Shown: in pieces, positions 1 to 5,586 of the stretch
Layout: each line of letters starts with the position of its first letter
Numbering within the stretch: the stretch's first letter is position 1
Assembly: GCA_025922995.1 (NCBI GenBank)
Contig: JAICGT010000026.1
Location: 1 to 9,135 of the forward strand
Origin: Fimbriimonadales bacterium
GTDB lineage: Bacteria; Armatimonadota; Fimbriimonadia; Fimbriimonadales; ATM1
DNA length: 9,135 bases
Direction of reading: 5' to 3'
Notes under the pieces: model-generated
The model's input: the letters and a program-made list of their open reading frames with translations, nothing else
Database searches by the model: none
What the model was told of the DNA's origin: nothing
Made by a program: the position numbers and the translations under genes

Positions 1-967
1 CGGAGTCTTGAACACTCAAGTCTCCAAAAACGTGTGGGTGTCGCCGAACAAGCTTTTCTGAAATCCCTCGTACCACATCGTCGATATCGTAATATCCCTC
101 GATGGCGTCCATCTGCGCATGCATCACCGCCTGCAATAAAAAGTCACCCAATTCCTCGCACAGCGCCTCGGGATCGCCCTTATCGATGGCTTCCAAAACT
201 TCGTAAGTTTCCTCGACCATGTGTTTCTTCAGGGACTCATGAGTCTGCTCCCGATCCCAAGGGCAGCCACCCGGTCCCAGCAGCCGATCGACAATCTCAA
301 CCAGCCCGGAAAAAGAAGGTGCAAACTCGGAGGGCACCGCCGGCACGAATACGCTCGTCAACGGATCGTAATGCCTGCGGTCTAACTCCGAAAGTGGCAA
401 AGTCTCGACATGCTCATCAAAACTTCCTGCCCGCGAAACGAGCGTCACAGAATGCGACTCAGGAAACATGCGCATTAAAGACAACTTTGCCTCCGACGCA
501 GCCTCGACTGAATCCAACTGATAAACGATTTGCGAAGACCGCGGATCGATGACCACGCCATGTGGGTCGTGCGCATTCCAAACCTGAAGGCCACCCGAAA
601 ACGACGCGCGGGTAGCCGCCATCACAGCGTCTATAAAACTGGGCGCAGGATAAACTTCCAGTGCTCGCAGCGACGTAAGCAGCCGCACGGACTCTTCGCC
701 GATCATCGGATGCCCCGGCACCGCAAAAACCGCGTCATTGGGCAGCGCCGCCGCCCGCGCGGCTATCGCAGAATAAAGTTCATTAAACGAATCTGATGAT
801 TCGTAAAGGTCGTCGCAGCTCTCGAAATCGATTCGACTTTCCAATAAGAGCTGTGTAGAAGGATGCACTTCTGTTCGCAACAAAACTATCGACGCGCTTT
901 TCAGCGCGTCGACATTGCGTTGCGGAATCCAGGATGGGTCGCCAGGGCCGAGCCCCACAACCCTCAG
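1..967 (-). CDS. mazG: YabN-type fusion: tetrapyrrole methylase-like domain plus MazG NTP pyrophosphohydrolase (3' end outside window)
   Basis: MazG hydrolyses nucleoside triphosphates to monophosphate and PPi, removing aberrant nucleotides in the cytoplasm. The first 322 residues are visible. The N-terminus has the SAM-binding loop GLGPGDP (about residues 5-11) and a VPGHP motif, typical of tetrapyrrole (corrin/porphyrin) methylases. A MazG domain begins at about residue 234 with GCPWDREQTHESLKKH, followed by the metal-binding signature EETYE (252-256) and EELGD (271-275). This order is that of Bacillus YabN. The methylase domain is of unknown activity in this family. No ATG, GTG or TTG is well placed. 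A CTG at 967-965 sits 5 nt after a strong GGAGG (977-973), giving an N-terminus (M)RVVGLGPGDP that matches the family, so I chose it. GTG at 958 would remove part of the first strand. The gene starts 2 nt after the foldase stop, so it is translationally coupled to it. The C-terminus lies beyond position 1. Confidence 0.9.
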   Translation of the reverse strand, partial: MRVVGLGPGDPSWIPQRNVDALKSASIVLLRTEVHPSTQLLLESRIDFESCDDLYESSDSFNELYSAIAARAAALPNDAVFAVPGHPMIGEESVRLLTSLRALEVYPAPSFIDAVMAATRASFSGGLQVWNAHDPHGVVIDPRSSQIVYQLDSVEAASEAKLSLMRMFPESHSVTLVSRAGSFDEHVETLPLSELDRRHYDPLTSVFVPAVPSEFAPSFSGLVEIVDRLLGPGGCPWDREQTHESLKKHMVEETYEVLEAIDKGDPEALCEELGDFLLQAVMHAQMDAIEGYYDIDDVVRGISEKLVRRHPHVFGDLSVQDS

Positions 968-969
968 CC

Positions 970-1908
970 TTACCTCCGATCCAGAAGGTTCCAAAGTTTC
1001 TGCAATCCCGGAGAAGTGATCACGACCTGAGTCGCCTTTCGCTTGTCCTTAATCAGCTTTTCGACCATTTCTCCATTTTTCTGCTGCCCGGCGATGACCA
1101 TCATGCTTTTCTTGATATCCGCCTTTAACTTCGCGTCGAGCGGAAGCTGCTTCTGCTCCGTTTTCGCCTCGACCAAATACTTAAGATGGGCGCCATCCGA
1201 TTCGATCCAGATCGTCGTTTTTCCCGGTGCCAACGTCGCTGTCGCGTCGGCAACGTTTTTCGGCAAATTCGCAACGGGCACTAACGGCAAGTCACCGCCG
1301 AGCATCTTCGTCAGGTCTTCCGACATCGTCGACGCAACTTCAGCAAAGGGCTTTGTCTTAAGGGCCTCGTCCACTTTTGTCTTATTGGCTGCCTCGGTAA
1401 CCACGATTACGCGCAGCTTGATCGTCGCCGGTGTGACGTAAACCATCTTGTTCACGTTGTAATTGTTTTGAACCTGAGCGTCGGTAATGGTAACGCCCAT
1501 CGTCAATAAATTAAACCGAGCCAAGTCCTGCGTAATCTGCGAACGGATCATGTCGTCGCCTACCCCCAGGTCCTGCAGTTCCTTGAGTGTGCCGGGGTTG
1601 TCATTCTTGCGTTTAATGAGTTCGGCTTCGATCTCGGCGGCCGTCGGAGCGACACCCTTGTCTTTCGCTACCGCCACCACGATAATCTCGTCGATCATGC
1701 GCTGAATGGTCAGAAAAGCCGGAGGCACCGCCACGAACCTTCCGTTCTCCACAGTCCCGACTCCGTCCAGGTAAGCCATGCGACGATAAAACTGCGCCGC
1801 GTTGATCACTTGGCCGTCGACCTTCGCAATGACGGCGTTGTTGTCGATCGGCTGGCAAACGGCGGCGGCGGTCACGCCGATCGAGGCAAGAAGAAAGATA
1901 GGTTTCAT
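970..1908 (-). CDS. Exported SurA/PrsA-like peptidylprolyl isomerase (parvulin-type foldase)
   Basis: A 312-residue exported folding factor, expected to catalyse Xaa-Pro cis/trans isomerisation and chaperone proteins outside the inner membrane. The start at 1908 (MKPIFLLASIGVTAAAV) gives a short signal peptide, preceded by GAGGAA about 10 nt upstream. A longer in-frame reading from 1983 would bury the signal peptide and begins inside a hairpin, so it was not used. Residues about 25-155 resemble the SurA_N helical chaperone region (DGQVINAAQFYRRM; a helical stretch with IQRMIDEIIVVAVAKDKG). Residues about 160-250 carry the parvulin pattern: LRVIVV, FAEVASTMSED (188-198), GGDLPLVP (204-211), LAPGKT and LKYLVEAKTE. 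The cysteine at residue 18 does not form a clean lipobox. It lies downstream of a c-di-AMP riboswitch and directly before mazG (2-nt gap). The family assignment is firm; catalytic activity is inferred. Confidence 0.88.
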   Translation of the reverse strand: MKPIFLLASIGVTAAAVCQPIDNNAVIAKVDGQVINAAQFYRRMAYLDGVGTVENGRFVAVPPAFLTIQRMIDEIIVVAVAKDKGVAPTAAEIEAELIKRKNDNPGTLKELQDLGVGDDMIRSQITQDLARFNLLTMGVTITDAQVQNNYNVNKMVYVTPATIKLRVIVVTEAANKTKVDEALKTKPFAEVASTMSEDLTKMLGGDLPLVPVANLPKNVADATATLAPGKTTIWIESDGAHLKYLVEAKTEQKQLPLDAKLKADIKKSMMVIAGQQKNGEMVEKLIKDKRKATQVVITSPGLQKLWNLLDRR

Positions 1909-1968
1909 GATAAATGTTCCTCGGCTGATTAGACGACCTCGGCCATCATCCGTATCCAATATGGAGGA

Positions 1969-2000
1969 AGGGCGCCCTTTCATCGATGAAAAGACGCCCT
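1969..2000. other. Hairpin in the ppiase leader with nested palindrome
   Basis: AGGGCG (1969-1974) pairs with CGCCCT (1995-2000), and nested inside is the palindrome TTTCATCGATGAAA. It lies 61 nt upstream of the foldase start in the leader RNA. It is not followed by a U-tract, so I do not call it a terminator. It could protect the mRNA 5' region, or be a site for a dimeric protein on DNA. Confidence 0.45.
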
Positions 2001-2020
2001 CTGTCAGGAGGTATCTAGCA

Positions 2021-2037
2021 GCCGGGCAGAGCCCAGC
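2021..2037. other. Small GC-rich hairpin in the riboswitch-ppiase leader
   Basis: GCCGGGC (2021-2027) and GCCCAGC (2031-2037) form a 7-bp stem, with one G-U pair when read from the minus strand, and a 3-nt loop. It lies in the roughly 200-nt leader between the riboswitch terminator and the foldase gene. No U-tract follows. It is visible structure of unknown role. Confidence 0.35.
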
Positions 2038-2109
2038 AACTATCTGACGGTTCGTTTCACGATGACCGACCTGACTTCACGATGCCTTTCAACGGTTTCG
2101 AGACCTACT

Positions 2110-2143
2110 AAAAATGCGCTCAAACCTTTCAGTTCGAAGCGCA
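2110..2143 (-). terminator. Intrinsic terminator of the c-di-AMP riboswitch (expression platform)
   Basis: On the minus strand TGCGC (2143-2139) pairs with GCGCA (2119-2115). The pairing extends inward through CGAAC/GTTTG with one bulged base and a 6-nt loop. It is followed at once by five T residues (2114-2110). It lies 17 nt downstream of the aptamer's closing stem, where a ydaO-type termination platform is expected. The 5' arm contains CGCTTCG, which is perfectly complementary to CGAAGCG within the aptamer (minus strand of 2187-2193), so an alternative antiterminator pairing is possible. Confidence 0.75.
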
Positions 2144-2154
2144 AGCCAGTCGGT

Positions 2155-2320
2155 CTTCGGCGTCGTTGCCGCGGTTGTCCGGCTCTCGCTTCGCCTACGG
2201 GGTTAGCTGACGGGCTCGGGCCAAGAGTTACCCTAGGCCACCCTCGTGGGTAGCCATTCGCCCCGGAGTTGGGTCCCCCGCTTTCCCGGTCAAGGGAAAT
2301 TAGACGTCTCCGACGCTTTC
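2155..2320 (-). ncRNA. ydaO/yuaA-type cyclic-di-AMP riboswitch aptamer
   Basis: Read on the minus strand, this stretch carries the conserved blocks of the ydaO motif in the right order. They are TAAT followed by a small hairpin (CCC TTGACC GGG), then GCGGGGGACCCAAC (about 2282-2269), GGGGCGAAT (2264-2256), AGGGT, CTCTTGG, CCGAGCCCGTCAGCTAACC and CCGTAGGCG, ending in GAGAG. Closing stem P1 is GCGTCG (2316-2311) with CGACGC (2165-2160). The class binds two c-di-AMP molecules and normally turns off downstream genes when the ligand is abundant; that is family knowledge. The only gene downstream on this strand is the exported foldase at 970-1908, then mazG. A U-tract terminator immediately downstream supports control by premature termination. 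Confidence 0.92.
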
Positions 2321-2330
2321 GCGCCGGCAC

Positions 2331-2340
2331 ATCTATACTA
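2331..2340 (-). promoter_or_regulatory. Probable -10 region of the riboswitch promoter
   Basis: The minus strand reads TAGTATAGAT here, AT-rich within GC-rich sequence. Transcription from it would start near 2324, just before the aptamer's closing stem, so the spacing fits. A -35 is weak (TTCGACC about 15-20 nt upstream). The promoter lies between the end of the lemA remnant and the riboswitch, so the leader does not depend on read-through from lemA sequence. Confidence 0.45.
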
Positions 2341-2366
2341 CCCCGCCGAAGGTCGAAACGGTTCCA

Positions 2367-2674
2367 CTTTCTAAGTGGGCAGGGGATGAAGTCGCTCGGA
2401 GAACTCTATCTTCAGAAACTCCGGAGCCGTCCTGCCCCCAGCAAGCAGCGATCCGGGGAACGTTTGCAGAGCGATGCGATAATCCCGGACGTTGCCGTTA
2501 TAGAATCGACGAGCCGCCGCGATTCGATCTTCCGTGTTCGCTAACTCCTCCTGCAACTTGAGGAAATGCGAGCTCGATTTCAGGTCGGGATAATCCTCGG
2601 CCCTCGCAATGACCGACCCGATCAGCCCCGACAGCCTCGGCCCCGCCGGTAGAGCTGACGTCCGCCGGGTTCGA
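2367..2674 (-). repeat. Direct repeat copy 1: duplicated lemA 3' end
   Basis: This stretch aligns with 4243-4555 in the same orientation at a constant offset of 1,876 nt from 2367 to 2639. I count roughly 13 mismatches there by eye (about 95% identity) and no indels. Beyond 2639 it is 5 nt shorter than the other copy and more diverged, and similarity stops at about 2674. Weaker similarity may extend some 15 nt past the lemA stop codon at the other end. Confidence 0.9.
2371..2674 (-). pseudogene. 3' remnant of a lemA gene, 5'-truncated and frameshifted
   Basis: The minus strand encodes the LemA C-terminal half: LSGLIGSVIARAEDYPDLKS, then FLKLQEELANTEDRIAAARR, and the same ending ERLHPLPT as the intact gene at 4247. 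The preceding LSNPADVSSTGGAE is in another frame because 5 nt are missing near 2640-2650, and everything N-terminal to it, including the transmembrane helix and the conserved RRHDLIPNLV region, is absent. There is no start codon context, so no product is expected. At three positions it differs from the intact protein (D/A, K/A, E/K); its LQEEL is the usual LemA form, so it may descend from a once-functional copy rather than being a simple recent copy of the intact gene. Confidence 0.85.
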
Positions 2675-2680
2675 AAGCTT

Positions 2681-2713
2681 TGCGCTACGTGCCGTACCAC
2701 GGCACGTAGCGCA
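2681..2713. terminator. Perfect 15-bp inverted repeat (terminator-like hairpin) after the PEP-CTERM gene
   Basis: TGCGCTACGTGCCGT (2681-2695), a 3-nt loop ACC, and the exact reverse complement (2699-2713). It begins 26 nt after the PEP-CTERM stop codon on the minus strand, so it may end that transcript or protect its 3' end. Neither strand has a following T-tract, so rho-independent termination is not certain. It abuts the point where lemA similarity ends, within about 7 nt, so it also marks a rearrangement junction. Confidence 0.55.
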
Positions 2714-2739
2714 TCGATGATGCTCCCTGAGTCTGACGA

Positions 2740-3474
2740 CTACCCTTTTCGACGTCGTGCGACGAGTAAGCCGAGTGCGCCGATGCCGAGAGCGACGATC
2801 GTCGCGGGCTCGGGCACCACGCAATAGCTTGCTCCTCTCAGAGCGATTCCGTAGGTCCAGGCAGTCGTGCCGGCAGCGTTCTCCCAGTGGTCGAACGCCC
2901 CTGAGGCGGGGTTCTTGCCATGGAGGGCAGTGAACGGCGAACCAATCGTAGCTTGGTCGACGCCTACCGCATCGTCAGGGTCGTTCGGGAAGTACGAGAT
3001 CGACAGCAAGTACTGGCCTGGAGTCAGGCTGATCGGCGTTGCCGTCGCTGCGACCGTGCCGGCAGTCCCAAAGGCGCCGGTGGTGGCGACGAACGTGCTG
3101 GGGTCGGTGATGGTGGACTTGAGCCCGTCAGTTCCGCCGGCGTGGTCATCGTTTGCGAGTAGCAACCCGCCGTTCATGTTCCATAGCCACATGCGTGTAT
3201 CACCAAATCCTCCCGTTGCAGTTAGCGCGTAGCCTCCCATGCTGATCTTCGTGCTGGCGAAGAATGTGCCCGGGTCGGTGATTGTGATGCAGTAAGTGTC
3301 CGTATGATCGCCTGTGCCACGATAGATGCCGCCTTCGATTAGCGTCAGCGCGCCGACGCCCATCGTTTCTTGATGAGCGGGTACTCCCTCGGGCGCGTCT
3401 CCTAGCTCCGTCCATACCTGAGCTAATGCCGCAGTGGATGCGAAAGCGAATGCGATAACAAGTAGTTGTTTCAT
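2740..3474 (-). CDS. Secreted PEP-CTERM-anchored surface protein
   Basis: A 244-residue exported protein. Residues 1-19 are a signal peptide ending ALA, with likely cleavage before QV. The C-terminus is a PEP-CTERM sorting signal: VPEPATIV (220-227), a hydrophobic helix, then ARRRKG. Exosortase systems recognise this and process it for surface or exopolysaccharide-associated display. The body is beta-rich with RMWLWNMNGGLLLANDDHAGG (94-114), like the D-x-LFLFD-x-NG-LLA-NDD pattern of secreted pre-peptidase/DVUA0089-type beta-sandwich domains. The phrase TITDPxTFxAxT occurs twice (64-75 and 121-132), suggesting two related beta units. Two cysteines (62 and 218) might pair. The start has GGAGGAG 11 nt upstream. 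The gene is monocistronic, lies between two direct repeats of the lemA 3' end and is followed by a 15-bp hairpin. Its specific role is unknown, and no exosortase gene is in the window. Confidence 0.88.
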   Translation of the reverse strand: MKQLLVIAFAFASTAALAQVWTELGDAPEGVPAHQETMGVGALTLIEGGIYRGTGDHTDTYCITITDPGTFFASTKISMGGYALTATGGFGDTRMWLWNMNGGLLLANDDHAGGTDGLKSTITDPSTFVATTGAFGTAGTVAATATPISLTPGQYLLSISYFPNDPDDAVGVDQATIGSPFTALHGKNPASGAFDHWENAAGTTAWTYGIALRGASYCVVPEPATIVALGIGALGLLVARRRKG

Positions 3475-4246
3475 TTCGTTATAGTCTCCTCCGCGCTCGC
3501 GAGATTATTCGAATGCGTTCGCGGTACTGAATCCAATTGTCGCGATCGGGCCGGTTTGTGACAGGAAACGTCCGCGGGCACGCATATTTGTCTCTCGGTT
3601 CGACAAGCAACGGCTCGCTCCGCTCGGACAATCGCTTTGGTTCACCGCGCAATCGCGAAGAGTTCTCGACCGGCTCAAAAGAGAACACGCGCTCTAACGA
3701 CAAGCTGTGTAACCGGCGGTTTGGTCTCTAAACTCGTTGAATCCAGATTGTTTGATTGCAAACTGCTTTGCTCCTTCGTCGCCCAACATTCCGACTACAC
3801 CCCAGAGTGCATTCCGCTCGGCATGTTTCGCGCCGTCGAGTCGGATATCAACATCGGCAAGTACCGCAGCAGGGTCGATCTCTATTAGTATCTCGCCGAG
3901 CGCTACCTCCAACAAGACTTGCTGTGAAAGATTCGAGCCGGTCTCGGCCGCAGCCGATTCCTGCCAACCCGGGGCCATGAGCCGGGGATCAAGTCCGCAA
4001 CAAGGATCGTCAACTGGACCGCACTGCCGGTTCCCCTTGCGCGGCGGGTTGAGCTTGCGGGCAGGGGTTTACCGGCCTGTTCCGCCGGAACGACGAGCTC
4101 GGTCGCAAAATACAAGTGACGATGTTCCGACACGCTGCCGTCTGTGCCATGAAGATCTTACGCGGAGCATCTACTTTTGCTCTGTAGCCACCGCTGGAAC
4201 CGTCATGCGATATCCGCTTGCGGCGCGAAGAAAATCGCTCCGCTTT
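3475..4246. other. Poorly defined region between PEP-CTERM gene and lemA
   Basis: About 770 nt without a confidently assigned gene. The part at 3475-3560 should carry the PEP-CTERM promoter; I see no convincing -35/-10 pair there. A coding-like ORF occupies 3694-3978 on the minus strand and may continue in another frame to about 4133. An imperfect GC hairpin (4220-4243: GCGG/CCGC and GCGA/TCGC around AGAAAA) follows the lemA stop directly on the minus strand but lacks a clear U-tract. No tRNA, transposase, integrase or obvious inverted-repeat ends were seen. Confidence 0.4.
3694..3978 (-). CDS. Hypothetical protein or gene remnant, 94 aa
   Basis: I do not recognise a family. The reading frame is open for 94 codons from an ATG at 3978, and codons strongly favour G in first position, as in real genes. 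The product is acidic with plausible helices: LSQQVLLEVALGEILIEI, then DIRLDGAKHAERNALWGV and VGMLGDEGAKQFAIKQSGF. There is no signal peptide or membrane segment. No Shine-Dalgarno sequence precedes the ATG. The frame stays open upstream to a TAA at about 4066-4068 without another start, and a coding-like stretch in a second frame (GTG at 4133, starting MSEHRHLYFATELVVPAEQA) ends near there. This suggests a single frameshifted gene of about 145 codons, now broken. It may equally be chance or the end of an inserted fragment. Confidence 0.35.
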   Translation of the reverse strand: MAPGWQESAAAETGSNLSQQVLLEVALGEILIEIDPAAVLADVDIRLDGAKHAERNALWGVVGMLGDEGAKQFAIKQSGFNEFRDQTAGYTACR

Positions 4247-4555
4247 CTAAGTAGGCAGGGGGTGAAGTCGCTCGGAGAACTCTATCTTCAGAAACTCCGG
4301 AGCCGTCCTGCCCCCAGCCAGCAGCGATCCGGGGAACGTTTGCAGAGCGATGCGATAATCCCGGACATTGCCGTTATAGAATCGACGAGCCGCCGCGATG
4401 CGATCTTCCGTGTTCGCTAGCTCCTTCTGCAACGCGAGGAAGTGCGAGCTCGATTTCAGGTCGGGATACGCCTCGGCCCTCGCAATGACCGACCCGATCA
4501 GCCCCGACAGTCTCGTCTCGCCCTCGCCGACCGAGTTGACGTCGGCAGGGTTCGA
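4243..4555 (-). repeat. Direct repeat copy 2: 3' end of the intact lemA gene
   Basis: Partner of the repeat at 2367-2674, same orientation, 5 nt longer. The repeat covers the last ~100 codons of lemA plus the stop codon. Together the two copies bracket about 1.57 kb containing the PEP-CTERM gene and the 3694-3978 ORF, an arrangement that could recombine to delete or amplify the segment. Confidence 0.9.
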
Positions 4556-4789
4556 CAATCTGGATCTCGCCTCGACGATTCGCTCCAACAGGTCCTTCTC
4601 GTGAGCCGCGTACCTCTCCACAACTTGAACCAAGTTCGGGATCAGATCGTGCCTACGCTTCAACGCAACATCCACGCCGGACCAGGCCTCGCTCGTCAAA
4701 TTTCGAAGGCGCGCGAATCGATTGACTGTTGCAATCCACCATAGGGCGAGTGCGAACAGCAAGCAACCGAACAGGTACAGCCACGTCAT
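4247..4789 (-). CDS. lemA: LemA family membrane protein
   Basis: A 180-residue LemA protein: one N-terminal membrane helix (LYLFGCLLFALALWWIA, about 4-20) followed by an antiparallel helical bundle. Family hallmarks are present: NRFARLRN, AWSGVDVALKRRHDLIPNLV, YAAHE, YPDLKSSSHFLALQKELANTEDRI, AARRFYN and the FPG near the C-terminus. The molecular function of LemA is not settled; in several bacteria it is membrane-bound and linked to envelope physiology. I chose the ATG at 4789 because it forms ATGA with the stop of the upstream gene and gives the usual short pre-helix N-terminus. An alternative ATG at 4810 would add MAESIRH with a 25-nt overlap. Its C-terminal extension (APEFLKIEFSERLHPLPT) differs from the usual end and is shared with the remnant at 2371. 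A and K in the FLALQKEL segment depart from the common LQEEL. Confidence 0.93.
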   Translation of the reverse strand: MTWLYLFGCLLFALALWWIATVNRFARLRNLTSEAWSGVDVALKRRHDLIPNLVQVVERYAAHEKDLLERIVEARSRLSNPADVNSVGEGETRLSGLIGSVIARAEAYPDLKSSSHFLALQKELANTEDRIAAARRFYNGNVRDYRIALQTFPGSLLAGGRTAPEFLKIEFSERLHPLPT

Positions 4790-5586
4790 GTGTCTAATGG
4801 ATTCTGCCATCTCGGAACGAATCCCTTGTCTTCCCGGACGTATCCTGGGATTAAGTCGATGAAGCCTCGAATTTCCTCTACCGCTCTCGATATCTCGGGA
4901 GCAGACAACGAACCCCCGATGACCACGATAAACATCTCACCGAACTGCCAATCTCGCGCTGGATGCCTCAGCAGGTATTCAATTGCACGAGGGTGCAATA
5001 CGTCGTACGCCGCCCTGGGATCGGAAGCAACCACGAAGTATTTACGGTTGAACTCCTCTGATTCTAACGTCAACTCGCGCATGCCGAATGCCTTCCCAAC
5101 GCGAAGAAGGATGTTTTCGGGTGACAAGCGCACGTGCGGCAGCAGCAACCCCAAGCGGACTGCGACGACACCATAACAATGACGGTCCCGACGAACCGTA
5201 CCTTTCGCGTCCGTTTCTTTTTCAATGTAATAGTAGTCGAAGGCGTAGATCGAACTCTCGCCTTCCTGTTTCGTCACCAAGTTCTCGATGTGGTCGAAAT
5301 TGCCGAGATGAAAAGGAAAGAACGAGTTGAACCGCGCAACGAACTCAGAGTCTGCTTCCATGAGACGATTGCCGAACATGCTATATCCGGACGACAGTCC
5401 GTCGGGATAAAACTGGTAACCATTTCCTCCGGCAAACGCCGCAAGGGCATCTTGCCTGGCTCGCTTGTGCTTGTAAGCCGCAACCGCTAACACGATCACC
5501 AAGGCTACCGCGCCGGCAAAGATGAGATAGTAGAATCGAAAGTCTTCCAAACTTCTCTGAGCCCCTCCAAAAGAGAAGACGTCCAT
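4786..5586 (-). CDS. Single-pass membrane protein of unknown function, LemA operon partner (DUF3137-like)
   Basis: A 266-residue protein from the ATG at 5586: a membrane helix at about 18-38 (YYLIFAGAVALVIVLAVAAY), a basic stop-transfer KHKRAR, and a soluble alpha/beta domain. Recognisable blocks are FAGGNGYQF, FNRKYFVVASDPRAAYDVLHPRA (about 185-207), DWQFGE and IRGFIDLIPGYV near the C-terminus. These recall DUF3137-like proteins, which often neighbour lemA; the match is from memory, so moderate. The frame is open upstream to a GTG at 5922 (378 aa), but those 112 residues are Arg/Ser-rich, contain no recognised domain, and would put the membrane helix mid-protein. A TTG at 5550 with GGAGGGG 11 nt upstream is another possible start. 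The gene ends in ATGA with lemA, so the two are probably co-translated and may form one complex. Confidence 0.75.
   Translation of the reverse strand: MDVFSFGGAQRSLEDFRFYYLIFAGAVALVIVLAVAAYKHKRARQDALAAFAGGNGYQFYPDGLSSGYSMFGNRLMEADSEFVARFNSFFPFHLGNFDHIENLVTKQEGESSIYAFDYYYIEKETDAKGTVRRDRHCYGVVAVRLGLLLPHVRLSPENILLRVGKAFGMRELTLESEEFNRKYFVVASDPRAAYDVLHPRAIEYLLRHPARDWQFGEMFIVVIGGSLSAPEISRAVEEIRGFIDLIPGYVREDKGFVPRWQNPLDT

Noticed and set aside
34..796. Long plus-strand reading frames over the left edge
   Set aside because: They lie opposite the methylase-MazG gene, whose motifs are unmistakable, and encode Arg/Pro/Ser-rich sequence with no domain.
1909..1983. N-terminal extension of the foldase to an ATG at 1983
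   Set aside because: It would bury the signal peptide and start inside a hairpin; the ATG at 1908 has a Shine-Dalgarno sequence.
3560..3700. Possible tRNA, from GGTTCGA near 3597 and similar
   Set aside because: No cloverleaf, acceptor stem or anticodon arm could be fitted on either strand.
4220..4243. Imperfect hairpin after the lemA stop as a terminator
   Set aside because: The stem has a mismatch and is not followed by a T-tract on the lemA strand; mentioned in the region note only.
3737..4420. 227-codon plus-strand reading frame
   Set aside because: Its second half is the antisense of the lemA 3' end, and the first half is Ser-rich antisense to the 3694-3978 frame. There is no ribosome site or recognisable domain.
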